A stretch of DNA of 64,000 nt from Rotaria socialis (GCA_905331475.1 CAJNYU010003825.1:1-64000), one strand, 5' to 3'; counted from the stretch's first letter, positions 12,024-26,300 are shown. Numbers and translations are program-made. The notes: generated by a model not told the origin, from the letters alone.

Positions 12024-13096
12024 TTAATTTGTTTGTTGCTATTTTTCAATGAAGCATCTGTGCTTTATCCTATCTGCTGTCAATACGGTTCATGAGTTGA
12101 GAATATCATCATATTCGATAACAATCAAACTGCAGTGTACAAATCAAACAATATAATTATTTTGATGGAAGTGTAATTTTCCTATTGATAGAGGGAAAAT
12201 CATTTCACAAGATTATTTTAATAGGACATGATTTTTCTAGTATCTTGAAGAATAATAATTTGACTATAACTGACGCAAAAAATGGTCTATTGTTGATACG
12301 CAACAGTATTTTTTTCTCATTTCTTTATTCCAATTAGTTTTAACTGTCGACTATCTTAAGACTCTGAGCTATTATAAGATAAAGATGAAAAAAATAATAA
12401 AGTAAGTTTTAAAATAGCACTGGATTAGAAACCATGCAAATAATCGATTACTTTTTGAAAAATGACACTAGACTGAAATTTCTCTTATTGATGTTTATAT
12501 GATAATTCCTTTATAATATTTAGCCAAAATATTAGAACTATGATGGTGGAGATTCTCACATAAATAAATTTATTATGGTAGACGAAAATATTATTTTCTT
12601 TTTCGAACAAATGAATGAAGAAAATGTCGATGTTTCCTTAATTAAGCAGACTCAGGAAACTTTACATTTTCTTTAAAGAAACATTACGCCATACAGTGTC
12701 AATACCCTCAAACGATAATTCTTTCATCATTAAACATCTTGTTAAGAAAACTGTCTTTTTCTCAAGCTGCAAATACTTTGCTACTCAATGGCACTTTAAA
12801 ACGTTGCATTGTACGTTTTCGAAGAAAGAATTGCGAATTTTATTTTCTCTCTTATTTAAACTTTCGTGTATAAAGTTTATTGAAAAAAGAAAATGTTAAG
12901 ACTCGCCTTAAATGAAAGTTTTCTGTCACGTATGAATATATATAAACGAATATAACATTAAAGATGAAACGAGACTTTTCATTTATGTCTCTTTTGGATT
13001 AGTTTTTGCACAATAAACAAAAAATAAACAAACAATTGAATGTTATCCTATTCATAATGTATAAAAGTGACTCATTGAAATTCAATGAAACATATA
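12024..13096. other. Intergenic, nothing recognised
   Basis: AT-rich, between the fold-back element and the 3' end of BUD31. No gene, RNA or repeat recognised. Confidence 0.5.
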
Positions 13097-13647
13097 TTAA
13101 CCGGAACATCCACGGCATCCACAATGAACACATTCAACAACTTTGCCTTCTTCTAATTTTTCTTTTGGTACACGACAAATACATTTCTTATTAAAATTTG
13201 TATCGCGAGGTTGAATACAACGAAGGCAACAAAGATTTTCATAACCTTGCTTTTTCCATTGTGCTACAAAAAGAAAATCGAAAAACATTAATCAAATTTT
13301 GCATTCAAAACTTATAAACTTACCAATTAGATTTTTATCTGCAACCGATTGCTTCACGCAATAGTCATACAATTCTTTACTAATCGTTTTTCGTTTATAA
13401 TAGAGATCATAAATATAGCGTGATTTTTGATGATGAATTTTAAATATTGGCCACAATGTTTCAACTTTACGTTTGCCTTCGTGAGGTGCTAATTCTGCTT
13501 CACGCATTTTAGCTTCTATTTCATCCAATGTTGGCTCAATTAAATCCCTGGCAGAAAAATAAAAATAAGCATTACTTTATTTTCAAATAAACACAAAACT
13601 TACCATCCATCTGGTGGCGGCTTAGTACCTTTGCGAACTTTGACCAT
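13097..13647 (-). CDS. BUD31: BUD31 (G10) spliceosomal protein
   Basis: Exons (complement) 13604-13647, 13324-13547 and 13097-13263 give exactly 144 aa, the length of human BUD31. Seen: [15 protein letters not shown] at the N-terminus, a helical middle with [27 protein letters not shown] split over its parts, and a Cys-rich C-terminus ([36 protein letters not shown]) that binds zinc in the known structure. BUD31 is part of the NTC-related section of the activated spliceosome, needed for pre-mRNA splicing. Confidence 0.97.
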
Positions 13648-14017
13648 CTTTCTTTTTCAACAGTAGGTAAATGAATTAATCTACAAGATAATTGTGCAAT
13701 AGTTATATTTAATTTTGCTTGCGCAATACATTCACAAATAGTTCTTGCTGTTTTTTTTATAGATTATTTTTCTTTTTCAATCCTATCGTTTCGTATCTTT
13801 TCTGTTCTCTTCGTTGCTCTCAAACAAACTACTACATTTCCTTTTTTCCTATTCACGCCAAAGAGAGAGAAACAAAGAACAACAAAAAAACACACACATA
13901 CATAGGCATTTCACACACACACTCGCACACATATAGAGAAAGACAAAAAAGAAAAGCACGACTATGAGTAATATTGTTCTGATATCTTAGATGACGAACA
14001 AACAAACGAGAGACTTA
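13648..14017. other. Intergenic with CA microsatellite
   Basis: Separates BUD31 (start) from the 3' end of NUP153, both on the minus strand. It contains an impure CA repeat (about 13890-13935) next to A-rich sequence. The BUD31 promoter should be here. Nothing else seen. Confidence 0.5.
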
Positions 14018-17000
14018 TTATTTCGCTCGACGTTTAGCTTTGATAACATGACGTTTAGTAGTTTCTTCATTGACACTGAAAGGGCTAGAATGGGACAAAT
14101 AAAATATCAAAGTAATTTATTCATTCATCAAAAGAATTCTTACTTAGTTTCAGGTGCCGGAGCAGCTGGAGGAAAACCAACTGAAAATGAATTATTAGCG
14201 GTTATTGGTGGAACTGCACTGAATTGAAATGGGGCATTGCTTGTAGTAGATGTTGCTCCTGCACCAAAGCTAAATGAAGGTGCTGCACCGAATCCAAATG
14301 TTTGTCCACTAGAGCCAAATGATGATGATGCTGTTGTTGTTGGTGCAAATGAGAAACCACTTGTGGCTGTAACAGCTGGTGCTTGAATAGGATTAGTTGT
14401 TGGATTTGATGATGATGTAGCTCCAAATGCAAACAATGAAGGTGTAGTTGATGTTGAGCCAAAAGTTGGAAATGAAGTTGATGTTTTATCAACTGTTGTT
14501 GCAGGACCACCAAATGCAGCAGTTGCACCAAACGATGGCGTAGGGTTTGTCGTACCTGTTGAAATAACCGAAGGTGCAAATGTTTTAGGTGGACTACTAG
14601 CACCGAATGCAAATGGCGTACTACTTGATGTTGTTGTTGTTGTTCCCATAGATGGAAAACTGAAACCTGGTGTAGATGATAAACCACCGCCAAATAAAGG
14701 CGCAGCTGATGTTGTTGTTAAACTGAAAGGTGTTGATGTTGACGAAAAACTGCTTGGGAATGCAAGTCCACTTGTTGTTGTTACTGCAGGAGTCGGTACT
14801 GTGAGAGATACAGTAGTCGTTGTTGTCGCTGGTGTTGTTGTACTGGCTGAGAAAGCAAACATGCCTGGCGTTATTGATGAAGCTGTAGTTGCTGGAATTG
14901 TTGATAATGAGGATGGTGCAGTATTTGCTCCAAATGAAAACAATGGTGTCTTATCGGATGGAACTGTTGAAGAAGCTGAAGTTGTCGCTATTGTTGAAGC
15001 TGTACCGAATCCTGTAAATGTGATAGGTGCTGACGATGTTGTTGTTATTGCAGTAGCACCGAATCCTCCAAATGTGATTGATCCTGACGATGATGTTGTT
15101 GTTGCTCTTGGTGCAGTACTGAATCCTCCAAATGTTACTGATGATGAAACTGTGGTTGCAGGTAATGATAATGACGATGTGGTGGCAATGATTGAAGGTG
15201 TGATTGAAGTACTAGCAGTAGTGTTTGTTGATGTCAATGTACCAAATGTTGGAAATGTTGAAGTAGGATTTGTACCGATTTGAAAAAGATTATTCGAAGT
15301 AGTTGTTGTCGATTTATCAGAGTTAACTGTTGATGTACCAAATGATAGTGTCGTTGTTGACGGGAATGAAACACTGGTAGATGCTGGGAGATTGGTAACA
15401 GCAGTTTCTTTGTTGGTTGCTCCAAATAATGGCAGAGTACCAGTCGGAGAAAATAAAGCACTAGTTGTTGTTGTTGTTGTTGTTGTTGTTGTTGATGATG
15501 ATGATGATAATGTTGATGATGATGGAATTGAAAATGTACTTTCTCTTGTTAGTGTTGGTACTGATGCTGATAATGACGATTTTGCCATTGATGCAAATTC
15601 ATTTTGAACAGTCATTTGAGTCGTTGTAACTGATTTGGATACAGTCGGTTCTTCAATAATGATATCTGGTACTTTACTTGACGATGATGATGATAGTGTT
15701 GATGTGGATTCAATCGCTAAAATTAAAAAAAACATAAGTATGAGTTTGATATTTGTTCAAGAGACTGACCACTTAATCGTTTATAATTTGGATTAATTCC
15801 ATGACACAATGAACATGATGATGTTTGAGTTGGATGTTCCATTGAACATGAAGGACATCTCCATACTGGTCCCGTAATTGGTTTAGTAGGACGTGGAGGT
15901 GATACACTGAATATCGGTATTTTTGGCATTGTACTACTAATATTTATTTGTGTAGTTATTGAAGAAGTCATATTCACACTTGATTTTTCAATAGCAGACG
16001 AAACAGTTGGTTTTGATGGTTGAGTAGATACTGAAAATGTAAAGACGAATAAGATTTTCAAAAAGCAACTATAGAAAAGAACGTACCAGCGTTAGCACGA
16101 CATTTTTCTGGATTTTTCATTGCATAGTCATCTTGTGCTCGAGCAAATCTTGGCCATGAAAATGCTGTGATATTACCGAGTACCTAAACATTACAATTTA
16201 GTATTGAAATTTTTATGATGATTACTGATATTTACTTTTGGTTTTATTATATCATGTATCGGTTGTATTGGTTCAATAGTAATTGAACTATTTGTTTGAA
16301 TAACTGAATCTGTTTGACACATTGACTGTGTTTTGTCATTCATCGGCACTGATAATGCTTCGAGTCGTATATCTGCTGGCGGAAATGTACGTTGAACTTT
16401 TTTACTTGGTTCCATTGAATCATTTACAGTTGAAATCTAAACAAGCATTATTTAAAAAAAAGTTTCCGAAGAAACTTTTGTCACATGACACTTACATTAC
16501 ATTGAATACCACATTCTTTTTCAAGTGCTTTCATAGGTTTTCGCATAGGAGATGTAACTGTTGATGTATGTTCTTCGATTGTTGATATCGATAATCTAAA
16601 ATGAAATGCTATCTAGTAAATATCAATATTAGAGCTTTGATATAATTACGGTTCACTATCAAGTGTTCGATTAAGACGTATACAATCTTGTAACGTACGT
16701 CGTCGAAGCCTTTCAATATAAGGTAAACGTCGTGAATTAATTGATGCATAATTAACACCGAACATTTGTCGTTCATTGGGTAACTAAAAACGACAAATAT
16801 TTAGAAAAAAGTATTTTAAACCAATTTTTTTCTCTTACTAAGCGATTTGGTGGATTAGATGAAGATTGTTGAATATTTTGTGTAGACGCTTGAGATCGAT
16901 TAACTAAACCAGTGGCTAATAAATAATTAGCAGTAAACTCATTTGTCTAAATAAAAAGAAGATAATTTTTGTATTGAGAGAAGAAATTCTCTTTGTATTT

Positions 17001-18140
17001 TTTCTTCAATACTAACATTTGATTTGAGATTTGTTGATGTACGATTGGGCGACATAGTGGTTTCATTTATTTTCTAAAACAAACGAAAATATTATCACTA
17101 TTTCTTTTCCTCGTGACAAAAAGAAACGTCTTACTCGAACACCAACCGAGAAAAGAAGTGATTGAGCTGGATCATAGTTCGGTGTTAGTGCTCGTTTAGT
17201 AGAGGGAATGTCAAAACGTTGTTTAGATGATGTCAATCGATGTATTCCTTCATTATGTTTTTGTTCAGTAAAAGTTTGAAGAAGAACAGGTGTCGTATGG
17301 GCTGTACTTAATCCATTATCTATTATTTGACGATTAGATGACGATCCAACACTGTTCGTTGAAGCTATTAAGAGTAGTCATAATAAGAATGATTAATAAC
17401 TCATAGAGACACAAAAAACGATTAGATATACTTAAAGGTAAAGATGTTCTTTCATCTTTATGATTACCATTTGTCGTCGTCGCCGTGGTCGTCGAAATAA
17501 TATGTTGATAATTAGCCGTGCGACGTCGCTTCTTCTGTTGTTCGATTTCTGTTAGTTCTTGTTCGGGAGGTGATACATTTCGACTGTTATTATCTTCATC
17601 ATCAGTCAATTGTGGTTCATCGTTTGTTATCGGTTGATGATGGTCTAAATTGATAAGAGCAATCAATTAATTTAAGATGAGACATAATTGTTTGATTTTC
17701 ACTATCTACTGTTAAGGAAAAAGATCTTACGCTTTGATTTTGAAGTTGTAGCATGGCCATTCATAATCGTCGTTGCTGTTGTTGTACTTTCTGATTGTTG
17801 TTCATTACCATTTTCTTCAATTGATGTTGCTCGCTTTCGTTTCTACAAAATTAGAATAGAAGAAAAAACGCAACTAATTTCGTGATCACTTACAGAACGA
17901 CTTGTATCAGCACTGGCCGAAAATAAGAATGATGGATGAAGAAGTTTCGAAACGACATCTTTCACTTTATGCATCATGCTCTGTTAATAGAAAATAGAAA
18001 AAAATGTACAATTATATATTTTACAATCAAACCTCATTATGCTGATTATACGATGAATTCTGTTCATTGTCTTCATCATTATCAGATTCTGACATAGCAG
18101 CAGAAGTAGAATGGTTATTATGATTGGCAAAAGTTGGCAT
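14018..18140 (-). CDS. NUP153: NUP153-type FG nucleoporin with RanBP2 zinc finger
   Basis: Fourteen exons (complement): 18033-18140, 17894-17980, 17731-17842, 17432-17644, 17135-17364, 17017-17073, 16839-16946, 16650-16783, 16496-16595, 16236-16436, 16087-16183, 15770-16030, 14144-15716, 14018-14075. All phases close, giving 1112 aa. An N-terminal acidic/Ser stretch is followed by an amphipathic segment (KVKDVVSKLLHPSFLF), as in the membrane-binding helix of NUP153. There is an NLS-like KRKR, then one RanBP2-type finger (WRCPSC-x10-CSLC). Then comes a long Ser/Thr-rich domain with many FG, SFGA, FGGF and FSFG repeats. The C-terminal tail is basic (KRHVIKAKRRAK), like the NUP153 end that binds transport receptors. 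The role is the nuclear basket of the pore complex. Human NUP153 has four fingers and about 1475 aa; only one finger is seen here. Confidence 0.88.
15464..15510. repeat. Coding triplet repeat (poly-Thr/Ser) in NUP153
   Basis: An uninterrupted GTT run is followed by GAT/ATG triplets on the plus strand. In the NUP153 frame (minus) these read as about ten Thr codons flanked by Ser codons. It lies within the FG domain, so length changes would not shift the frame. Confidence 0.9.
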
Positions 18141-18696
18141 TATTGGAAAATGAATTAAAGCAAACTGGAATAACGTAAAAAGCAAAAATGATGTGTAAAC
18201 ATCACATTCGTAGGAAAACAATGGCATTGATCTAATCATACTTACATATAAGGGGGAAATATGTAATTACAGCACTCTAATGTGATATCTAAAGAAAAAA
18301 ACATATGAAGTGAGAGATGGGAATACACTGTTACATCGAGTAATAGATGACTCACAAACAACCACTAATATTCTCTCCGTTCGTTGTCGCTCTGCGAAAC
18401 AAACAACGAAAAACGTGTGGCCATTGTCTGTTAGATCAAGGACACCAATAAAGTAAATAAAATATATCTACATCATTCAAATTAAATTTATTAATGTCTT
18501 TTACTCGATATGAAAGCATCGAGAAAAGAAAGATTGTCGCTTAAAAATTCTACATAGATGTCTCTAGTTGGTTACAAACTATTTCATCTATGAGATTATC
18601 ATATAGATTGAAGTGGAGAAAGGAGTTTGAAATTGAAAGAAAAGCCCACATGATGGCCTCAAAATTATAATAGACTTTCCGCATTCTAGAGTAACC
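18141..18696. other. NUP153 upstream region
   Basis: A TTCCAG acceptor-like site (minus strand, about 18165) precedes the chosen NUP153 start, hinting at a leader exon or trans-spliced leader. No other gene seen up to the inverted repeat. Confidence 0.4.
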
Positions 18697-19312
18697 AAGA
18701 AGAAAACTAATAAAATCAAAAATCATTTACTAGAGAGTACCCAAGTCGAACATTCAGACCACCGGCTCCCGTAGATACTCCAGAAAAAATATACGTTAGG
18801 GAAGTTAGCAAAAGATTCGAGTTTTTCCAGCCCGGTTTCGCCTATATGGTTGTGTTGAATTTCATTTTCGTTGTGTTGGATGCAGGATTTTGCGCTGAAT
18901 CGAATGGTGTAATTTTTAAAGGGGGTTGCCGATCAAAATCTGGCACTTTACCTGGAAATACCGCTTTTTCTGAAAATCTTCTAGAAGTAATTCCAGCCTG
19001 GATTCGCTGCTTTAGCTGTGTTGGTTCTGGAAATGATTTTTGATTTTATTAGTTTTCTTCTTGAATTTAATATTATTCGATGCAGAATTTCATTCTGAAT
19101 TCAACACAGCCATTTCCAGAACCAACACAGCTAAAGCAGCGAATCCAGGCTGGAATTACTTCTAGAAGATTTTCAGAAAAAGCGGTATTTCCAGGTAAAG
19201 TGCCAGATTTTGATCGACAACCCCCTTTAAAAATTATACCATTCGATTCAGCGCAAAATCCTGCATCCAACACAACTGTATAGGCGAAACCGGGCTGGAA
19301 AAACTCGAATCT
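18697..19312. repeat. Large inverted repeat (fold-back element)
   Basis: About 18813-19035 and 19110-19312 are near-identical in opposite orientation: AAGATTCGAG and GGTTTCGCC at the outer left mirror CTCGAATCTT and GGCGAAACC at the outer right. A further 31-base piece at 18697-18727 is the inverse of 19032-19062, so the left side carries an extra inverted segment. The spacer is only about 75 bases. The left arm has about 20 extra bases with a local GTTGTGTTG duplication. Both arms show matching open frames in opposite directions, which are mirror images and not genes. No flanking duplication was clear. Confidence 0.85.
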
Positions 19313-20350
19313 TGTGGATACTTTTTCATTATAGTAATTCCAGAAGTTGTCTCTGTTTTATGTATTTATTTATTATTATTTTTAGATTGTGGGAAAATAA
19401 TCGGATAGTTCGTGCTAAATTTCATGGGGATAAAATTTGATAAAATTGAATCAGATGCTAAAATAGGTGATAATTTTCCATTATATGTTGTTGATACTTC
19501 TAAGTTTGCCATGTGTTATTAATACATCTACCATCAAGGTGAAACTGTCGACAAACAAAAGCATAATAGTTTGATAGAGACGCGGCTGGCGAAGCTGAAT
19601 TTGACAATAAGGGTAGAATCAATAAATTAATAGGACTATATCCCATGTTACTGCTACAATGGTAACAGGCCGGACGAAATATTGTCAAGGACGTGTGAAG
19701 GTGATCCATGATCAAGATTTTCTTTATACCGTTGGTCAATGAAATAGCATTATGCAATGCACACCAAACCAATGAGCCTCACAACTTCGAAACATAGTAA
19801 ATAGTAGTTTCTCTGTTTATGCATACTAGTTCCTTCTTATTTTCTTACTTCTAGGGTCAAACAGTTTACATTCATCTCACAATTGTTAGATGCATGAGAT
19901 AGGGCATTTAACTCTACATCTAACTCAAGTGATAAGAGACCTAACACAAGTTAAGTATGGAATCAACAAAGGAAATACCACAGAAAACCTATTCGAGATC
20001 CAATCTTTGTCCTAGAACGTTCTATTTGCTCCATCATCCCCGAAAAGAGACGTACCATTGGATAGAGCTCGAAATTCTGGATCTAACAGAAGCAATATAT
20101 GTTCATTCATTTACCTCTTAAATCGGAAGTATAGATGTCACTGCATTTCCCTCGTTCTATAGAGGGTTACTGATGCTAGGTAACAATATGATGAACATTT
20201 ATGATGGTAGCAGAATTGTTCAAAGATTTCATTTTAATCCGATCTTAACCGCACCTTGAAAAAATTGCTTATTCTTTTGTTCTAGAAAACAAAATCATCT
20301 TGTTAAGTATAGAATAGCAACAAACAATTTATTGTCTTAAATGTACACAA
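19313..20350. other. Intergenic upstream of C2CD3
   Basis: No recognised gene. Somewhat less AT-rich in 19500-20100, with a 90-codon open frame on the minus strand that has no recognisable product; it may be a decayed repeat. It ends at the C2CD3 start. Confidence 0.4.
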
Positions 20351-23300
20351 ATGTTTAGTACAGAAACTGGTAAACGATCAACTACACCTAAAAGTATGTA
20401 CTTGACTGATTGTCATCAGAAATAAATTATCGGAATTTTTCAATCAAACTCAATAATAAAATCAGAAATGCATCGCAACAAAATATGCTGTTTCTTTTAG
20501 AACAACGATCAAGATCTCAATCTCAACAAAAAGAACGTATTCAAGAAGATGCGGGTGTACGAACAAGTTTGCCACCATGTGTCGATGGTCCTGTTTATGC
20601 GATTCTTATCTGCCATATACCTAAATTTCGTTGGATTCCAAAGCATCAAACTCTCTGTCGATCTATAACTATTAAAACTACATGGTGGGGTGAAGATGAC
20701 GCTTCAGCGACATTCAAGTAAATAGAAATCATCGAAAGTAATATTGATTCTTTATATTTGAATTTTTATATTTGCTAGACCGCAAATTTCTGGTACTTCA
20801 CCTGATCATCATCAACAACCGAGTACTACAGTAAAATATTATATTCGATGTGAACTCAGACAATTTTCAAAATATTTAATAGGTTCGTAATTGTAATAGA
20901 AAAATTATCAATGCAGTTTGATTCATGTTATCTGTTTTTCTCGATATAGATGCTGCTGAACTAGTACTTAAAGTATATGACACTGATGCAAATCGTATGA
21001 TTGGTACTGCTAAAGTGAAAAATTTATCGACACTTTCAACAAGCAACCCTATCAAAGGTTATCTCTCTGTATTCTCAAACAAAGGCGATAAATTAGCTGA
21101 ATTACTTGTTGCATTACGTATTTTTCTTCCTGGAAGTAAGTTAGAACTGATAGTTTATCTGGTTCTACAAACGCTTTTTTTTCTAGCTCATGATAGCAAT
21201 GAAAATCTAACAGCACTAAGTTATATATCTGATGTAAGTAATTCACCTTCACGACGTAATTCATTTGGAGCCAATGATTATAATCAAGTACGTTTTATTG
21301 AATATGAACAAATAGTTATCAGAAACAAAAATCGAACATTTCCCTAGGGTGATCAACTTGAAAATGGTCTACAAACGTATACAATCGATCGAACTTATAA
21401 TGTAGAAAATCTGAAGTCAGCATCTTCGAATGATACGAAACAATATCATAGAACTAATGGAAAAAATGCACCACCTGGTAATAGAAATAGTTTGAGATTT
21501 TTATCTGAACTATAAATTCTTCAAACATGTTTTAAGGTATGCAAGCATATAAAGCACTTCCATCTGGCAAAGTGATTGAAGAATTAATTGAGCGAGCTAA
21601 TCGTCTTCGAGAAAACGTAGCTAAATCATCATTACAACAACCGACAGCTATCAGAAAAAATAACCATTCTATGGAACCAACATTTAGTAGTACTCATAAA
21701 ACAGAAACTTACGGAAATAAATCATGTGAACTTCTAATTGATGATATAGATTCGGCAATTGATAGTGAAACTATGTATGATATGATCGGTGTAAAATCAT
21801 CATTAAAATCAACTGCAAATTTAAATGATTCATATCATTCACTTTTCAGTGATCTCGATGGATTAGAAAATGAACAAAGTCTATTAGATGATCTTCTTTA
21901 TGGTGGTATAACAGGAAGTGATCATAATAATAATAAGACTAAAACGCATAATACAAGTTTAAATAGTACAAATCGCAATCATCATTCGTATAGTAAACCA
22001 TCAACAGGTCGTTCTCGAAGTCCTAGTCTAACACGTGTTAATGGAATAACGAATCGATCACGTTCATCAGCACGAAGTCAAAGTTTAACGCGAAGTTGTG
22101 ACAGTGATGTAGGTTCACGTGTTTCATTTGATGTTCATCATTCCGAAATTGACGATAGTGGAAATGGTAAGATAAAGTTTTAGTTTTTCTCAAAAAGATT
22201 GTCAATGAATCGATTGTCTTTAGAAAGTCACGATGCAGATGAATTAAATATTGAACGTATACAATTGTTAAGTTATGTTCGTACAGCTCGTATTCGTATC
22301 GATTATCTTCGTCTAAATACTCTCAATGATCGAGAATCACCATCACTTTCATCGTTTGGAAGAACAAATAAAAGTAAAAGAGCGATGTAAGAACAAAACA
22401 AGTCCTATTTTTTCTAAAAACACAGTTATATATCGATTTTTTATTGAATTAGAAATTATTATATTGAATATCAATTTCCAACTATGGTTAGTAGTCGTGA
22501 TGGTCAAATAAATGAAATAACGGAAGTTATGAAAATAGCTTCAAAACGTTTTGAATCAAACAATGATATAACTTTTTCTCATTTATCAACATATCCATGT
22601 TATTTTAATGAAACAACATTAAAAAGCTGGTGGCGTTCATTATTAATATTTAAAATTTATAGTCGTATGTCAGGCACAAGCAATCCAGAACAAATTGGTT
22701 TTGCTATTGTGCCACTACGCAATATATTTACAGCTGATTATTTACATATTGAACAAGATATAAATGTTATTGATCGTACACAAATGAATAATAATCAAAG
22801 AATTCCAAATAAAGTAGCAAAGAAATTTTGTATTGGTCAATTACGTTTAATGTTTGAACTTGATTCTGATAAAAAAGATTTTAAAAGTGAACTTGATCAA
22901 ATTCAAATAATGGAACAGACGAAACCAAAACCTCAACAAATTTTAAAAGGAAAAAAAATTAAAAAATCAAAAAAATCAATTCTCCATGCAAATAATAATA
23001 ATAATTTACATCTACCGAAAAGTTTTCTATCAAATGAACCACCAGACTTAACCGATGGAATAGTCGTACAACTATATCTTTCAATTGTTGAAGCTCGAAA
23101 TATTCCACAAGTAGCAAATAATAGTAATGAATAATTAATAGAAAGTTTTATTGTTAATAAAGAAGAGTTTTTATCCTATGTAGGTAATCTACCACGAAAT
23201 CCTTATTTCATTTGTCGAGCATTTTGGAACGAAGAACCGATTACATCAGTTGTTTGCTGGGGAAGTTCAACGCCAAGATTCAATTTTCAACAGGTTGGAT

Positions 23301-26300
23301 ATATACTGTATGATTTAATACTTGTGATTCGATAGAAGTCATTTGAGACAAATTGAATTTTATCAGAACTGAAACATATGACAAGCAAAGATGTGTTAAT
23401 CATGACATTGACTTATCTAAATAATTTTGAATATGAGCAGAGCTTCTTTTGCCGTCGAAATACTTACCATGCATTTTACTTGTAGTTCAACTATCGATAG
23501 GGTTCCAGTCCTATAGATAAAAGTTATGGAAGAATATTTTCTTTAGATCTAAAATTGATAGTGATGTTGAGAATGTCAGAATAAAAATTGTGTCTAGAAG
23601 AGAAAAATGAAATATTGAGTTACTGCATCAGTGGAAGTATTTAATCGCGTTAATTGATTCTTTTAAATTAACTTATAGAAATAATGAAAACTGTAAGTGT
23701 TAATTTGAGTAAGATATTTTTTCACAATTAATTTTGATATTGAAATCGATGCTCACATTTTAAGATTTATCCGAAATCTATTTTTCATATTTAGAAAATT
23801 CCATTATTACTCACAAGATCCACCATTGAAAAAATGCATCAAAATTTTATTATAATTGAATTATGGGATAAAAAAATATCTGGACCATCTGATCAAATAA
23901 TTGGTTTTGTTAAAATACCATTAGAACAATTTCATATCTCATTTAGAGATAAACAAATAAGTCGAGTTCTTTTACGTGCACAATATCCAGTAATAGGTGT
24001 AGACTCTTGGATGGCTATTATCGATCCATTTACAAGTACAAATAAATCCTCGGGCGAAATTCAAATTTTCTTAGCTATGGGTACAACCGAGCAAATAACA
24101 GCCGTACAAGTAACTAATGCAGGTGGAGATTTATTTCCTTCATCAATAAACAATAAAACAACATCAGTAATATATAATAATGAGCAATCATCGCCAACAT
24201 TCTCCACCTCATCATCATCATCTTTAATTGAACATCATTTTGAAATAATGATTGAAAGTATAAATGGTTTACGTGCATTTGAATCTATGGTATGGGGTGA
24301 AAGTGATTGTTTTATACAATATTCATTTCCTATTGAACATGAACAACAATTAACCAATGTTAATGCAATAAAACCATTTAAACTTCGTACGATACGTACA
24401 GCTACTACACTATGTACATCGGATCCAACATTTCACGATACAAATAAATTTCGCTATGTATTATCACCTGCTGATGCCCTGCATAAATATTTTTATGCTG
24501 GTAAAAATAAAATAAATAAAAATATTGAAATTGAAATTTTATTTTCATTTAGCTTGTCAATCTTCGACACCGATTGAAGCTAGTATTCCATTTGAAGTTT
24601 GGTCAAGATTTTATTATCCGAATATTCGTGATCAGCTTTTAGCGAAAGTGAGATTAGTTTTTTTTTCCAGTTTGATAGATCAGATTTATTATGGTGTTCT
24701 GAATTTCAGGGTAAATTATCAGCTGCAAAATTATGTAGTATGACAACGATGATGGAGGCCGATATCAATGAGAAATCTATGCAGTCATTTCGTATACCAT
24801 TAGAAATTGTAAGAGATGATCCTAAGCATGAACAACATCATTGTTCATCGACACCAGTCTATGGAGGAGATCTATTAGTAACAGTTACTTATAAACGAAA
24901 TGTTATTATGGTAAGTTTTCATTATCAATTGAATAAAAGGACTGCTTTTTTTTTTATTCAATTCACTGTTTGTACAACTTTTACTTAGAGTGATAAATAT
25001 CAACTAGTTTTTTAAGGAATTCTAGTTCTTAAATGATGCGTAGTATTGATCCAAATAAGATATTTTTCGTCAAGTATTGGAAATGATAGAATATCTAACA
25101 GAACAAAAAAAAATAAAGATAATCATCTTAAATAATGAAATTTATCTGAGAAAGTGAAAGAATTAAGAACTCCCTCCTACGAAATAGAAGTCCCTGTAGA
25201 ATTATTTAATACCATAGGCTGTAACATTGACAGTAGATCAACAAAGGAAATTTTCCGACCACTGAATAATTATTACCCTAGAGATGACCTTCTACTCTCT
25301 ATCGGAACAATGTGTGTACCATGTACTCTCATTTTCGGTCGACACAGTCATTGACCCTCACAATACTCAATTGAATCATTTTAATCGTTCTTAAAACGAA
25401 GAAAGATGTATTATTACAGAAAATATGTTTTTATTATAGCGAAACGAGTCGCAAACAATTCCTGGCCATTTATCCAATGATAATTCTCAAGTGTGTATTT
25501 CGGTTGGTGTTATTCGTGTTTGTGGTTTAAAAGTAATTATGTCTTAAATCGCTCATTTCTCTAATATCTTTCTGTTTCTTCGTATCCTATAGCAAGTTGC
25601 CATGCTTCAAGCACTACATGATACTAATTTTAGTTATCCATCTCAAGTGGGTCTTAATACTTATGCAAAAATAACATTATCATTTCTTTCCGATATGGTG
25701 AATTATTTCTATTCGCTTGTAAAAAAAAAATAATCTCATATTTCGTTCAGGAATCTCGTTCAACAAAAACAATGGGTCGCAGTTTTGTACCTGATTTTAA
25801 TCATACAATTAATTTTCCTATTCCGTTAATATGGAGTGATCATCGTAGTCGATCAATATCACTGGCTGAAATGCTTGAACATGGCGAATTAAAAATTGAC
25901 CTTTTTCATAAAATGAATTCAGATTCACAGGAAAAACAGACATTAGATATACACATATGTTATTGTAAAATTCCATTCAAAGAATTACTTATTCGGCATA
26001 CAGGTTTCTTTTGAAAAGAAAATATTCAAATTAAAATATTTGATTATCTCTATCAATAGGAATCAAAGGTTGGTATCCATTAGCTAGTGCTAATAGTGTT
26101 GCTCACTCAGATTTATCGTCCGATTCAACTGATAATTGTGTTGGTGGTATTGAATTATTTGTTCGTTTTGGAGAACAAGATGATCGTCGTCGGCTAATTG
26201 ATTCAGCAAAGAAACTTGGTTGGCTCGAAGCAAATAAATTAGATGAAGAAAATTTTCTTGATGGTGAATTTTGTGAAACACGATCTGAAAGGAGTGTTGA

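Noticed and set aside
14202-14693. His/Gln/Leu-rich open frame on the minus strand
   Set aside because: A frame shifted within the same NUP153 exon; its composition reflects reading GGT/ACA-type repeats out of frame.
14801-15283. 160-codon open frame on the plus strand, Val/Asp/Asn-rich
   Set aside because: It is antisense to the FG domain of NUP153; the repetitive Thr/Ser/Ala codons leave the opposite strand open. No independent start, splice or family evidence.
18846-19283. Matching small proteins encoded on both strands
   Set aside because: They are the two arms of the inverted repeat read in mirror orientation; no start context or domain.
22326-22511. Reading C2CD3 exon 9 from the ACACAG acceptor at 22425 (giving a YRFFIELE peptide)
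   Set aside because: That frame hits a stop and loses the family motif; the acceptor at 22452 gives NYYIEYQFP, which matches human C2CD3 and keeps phase.
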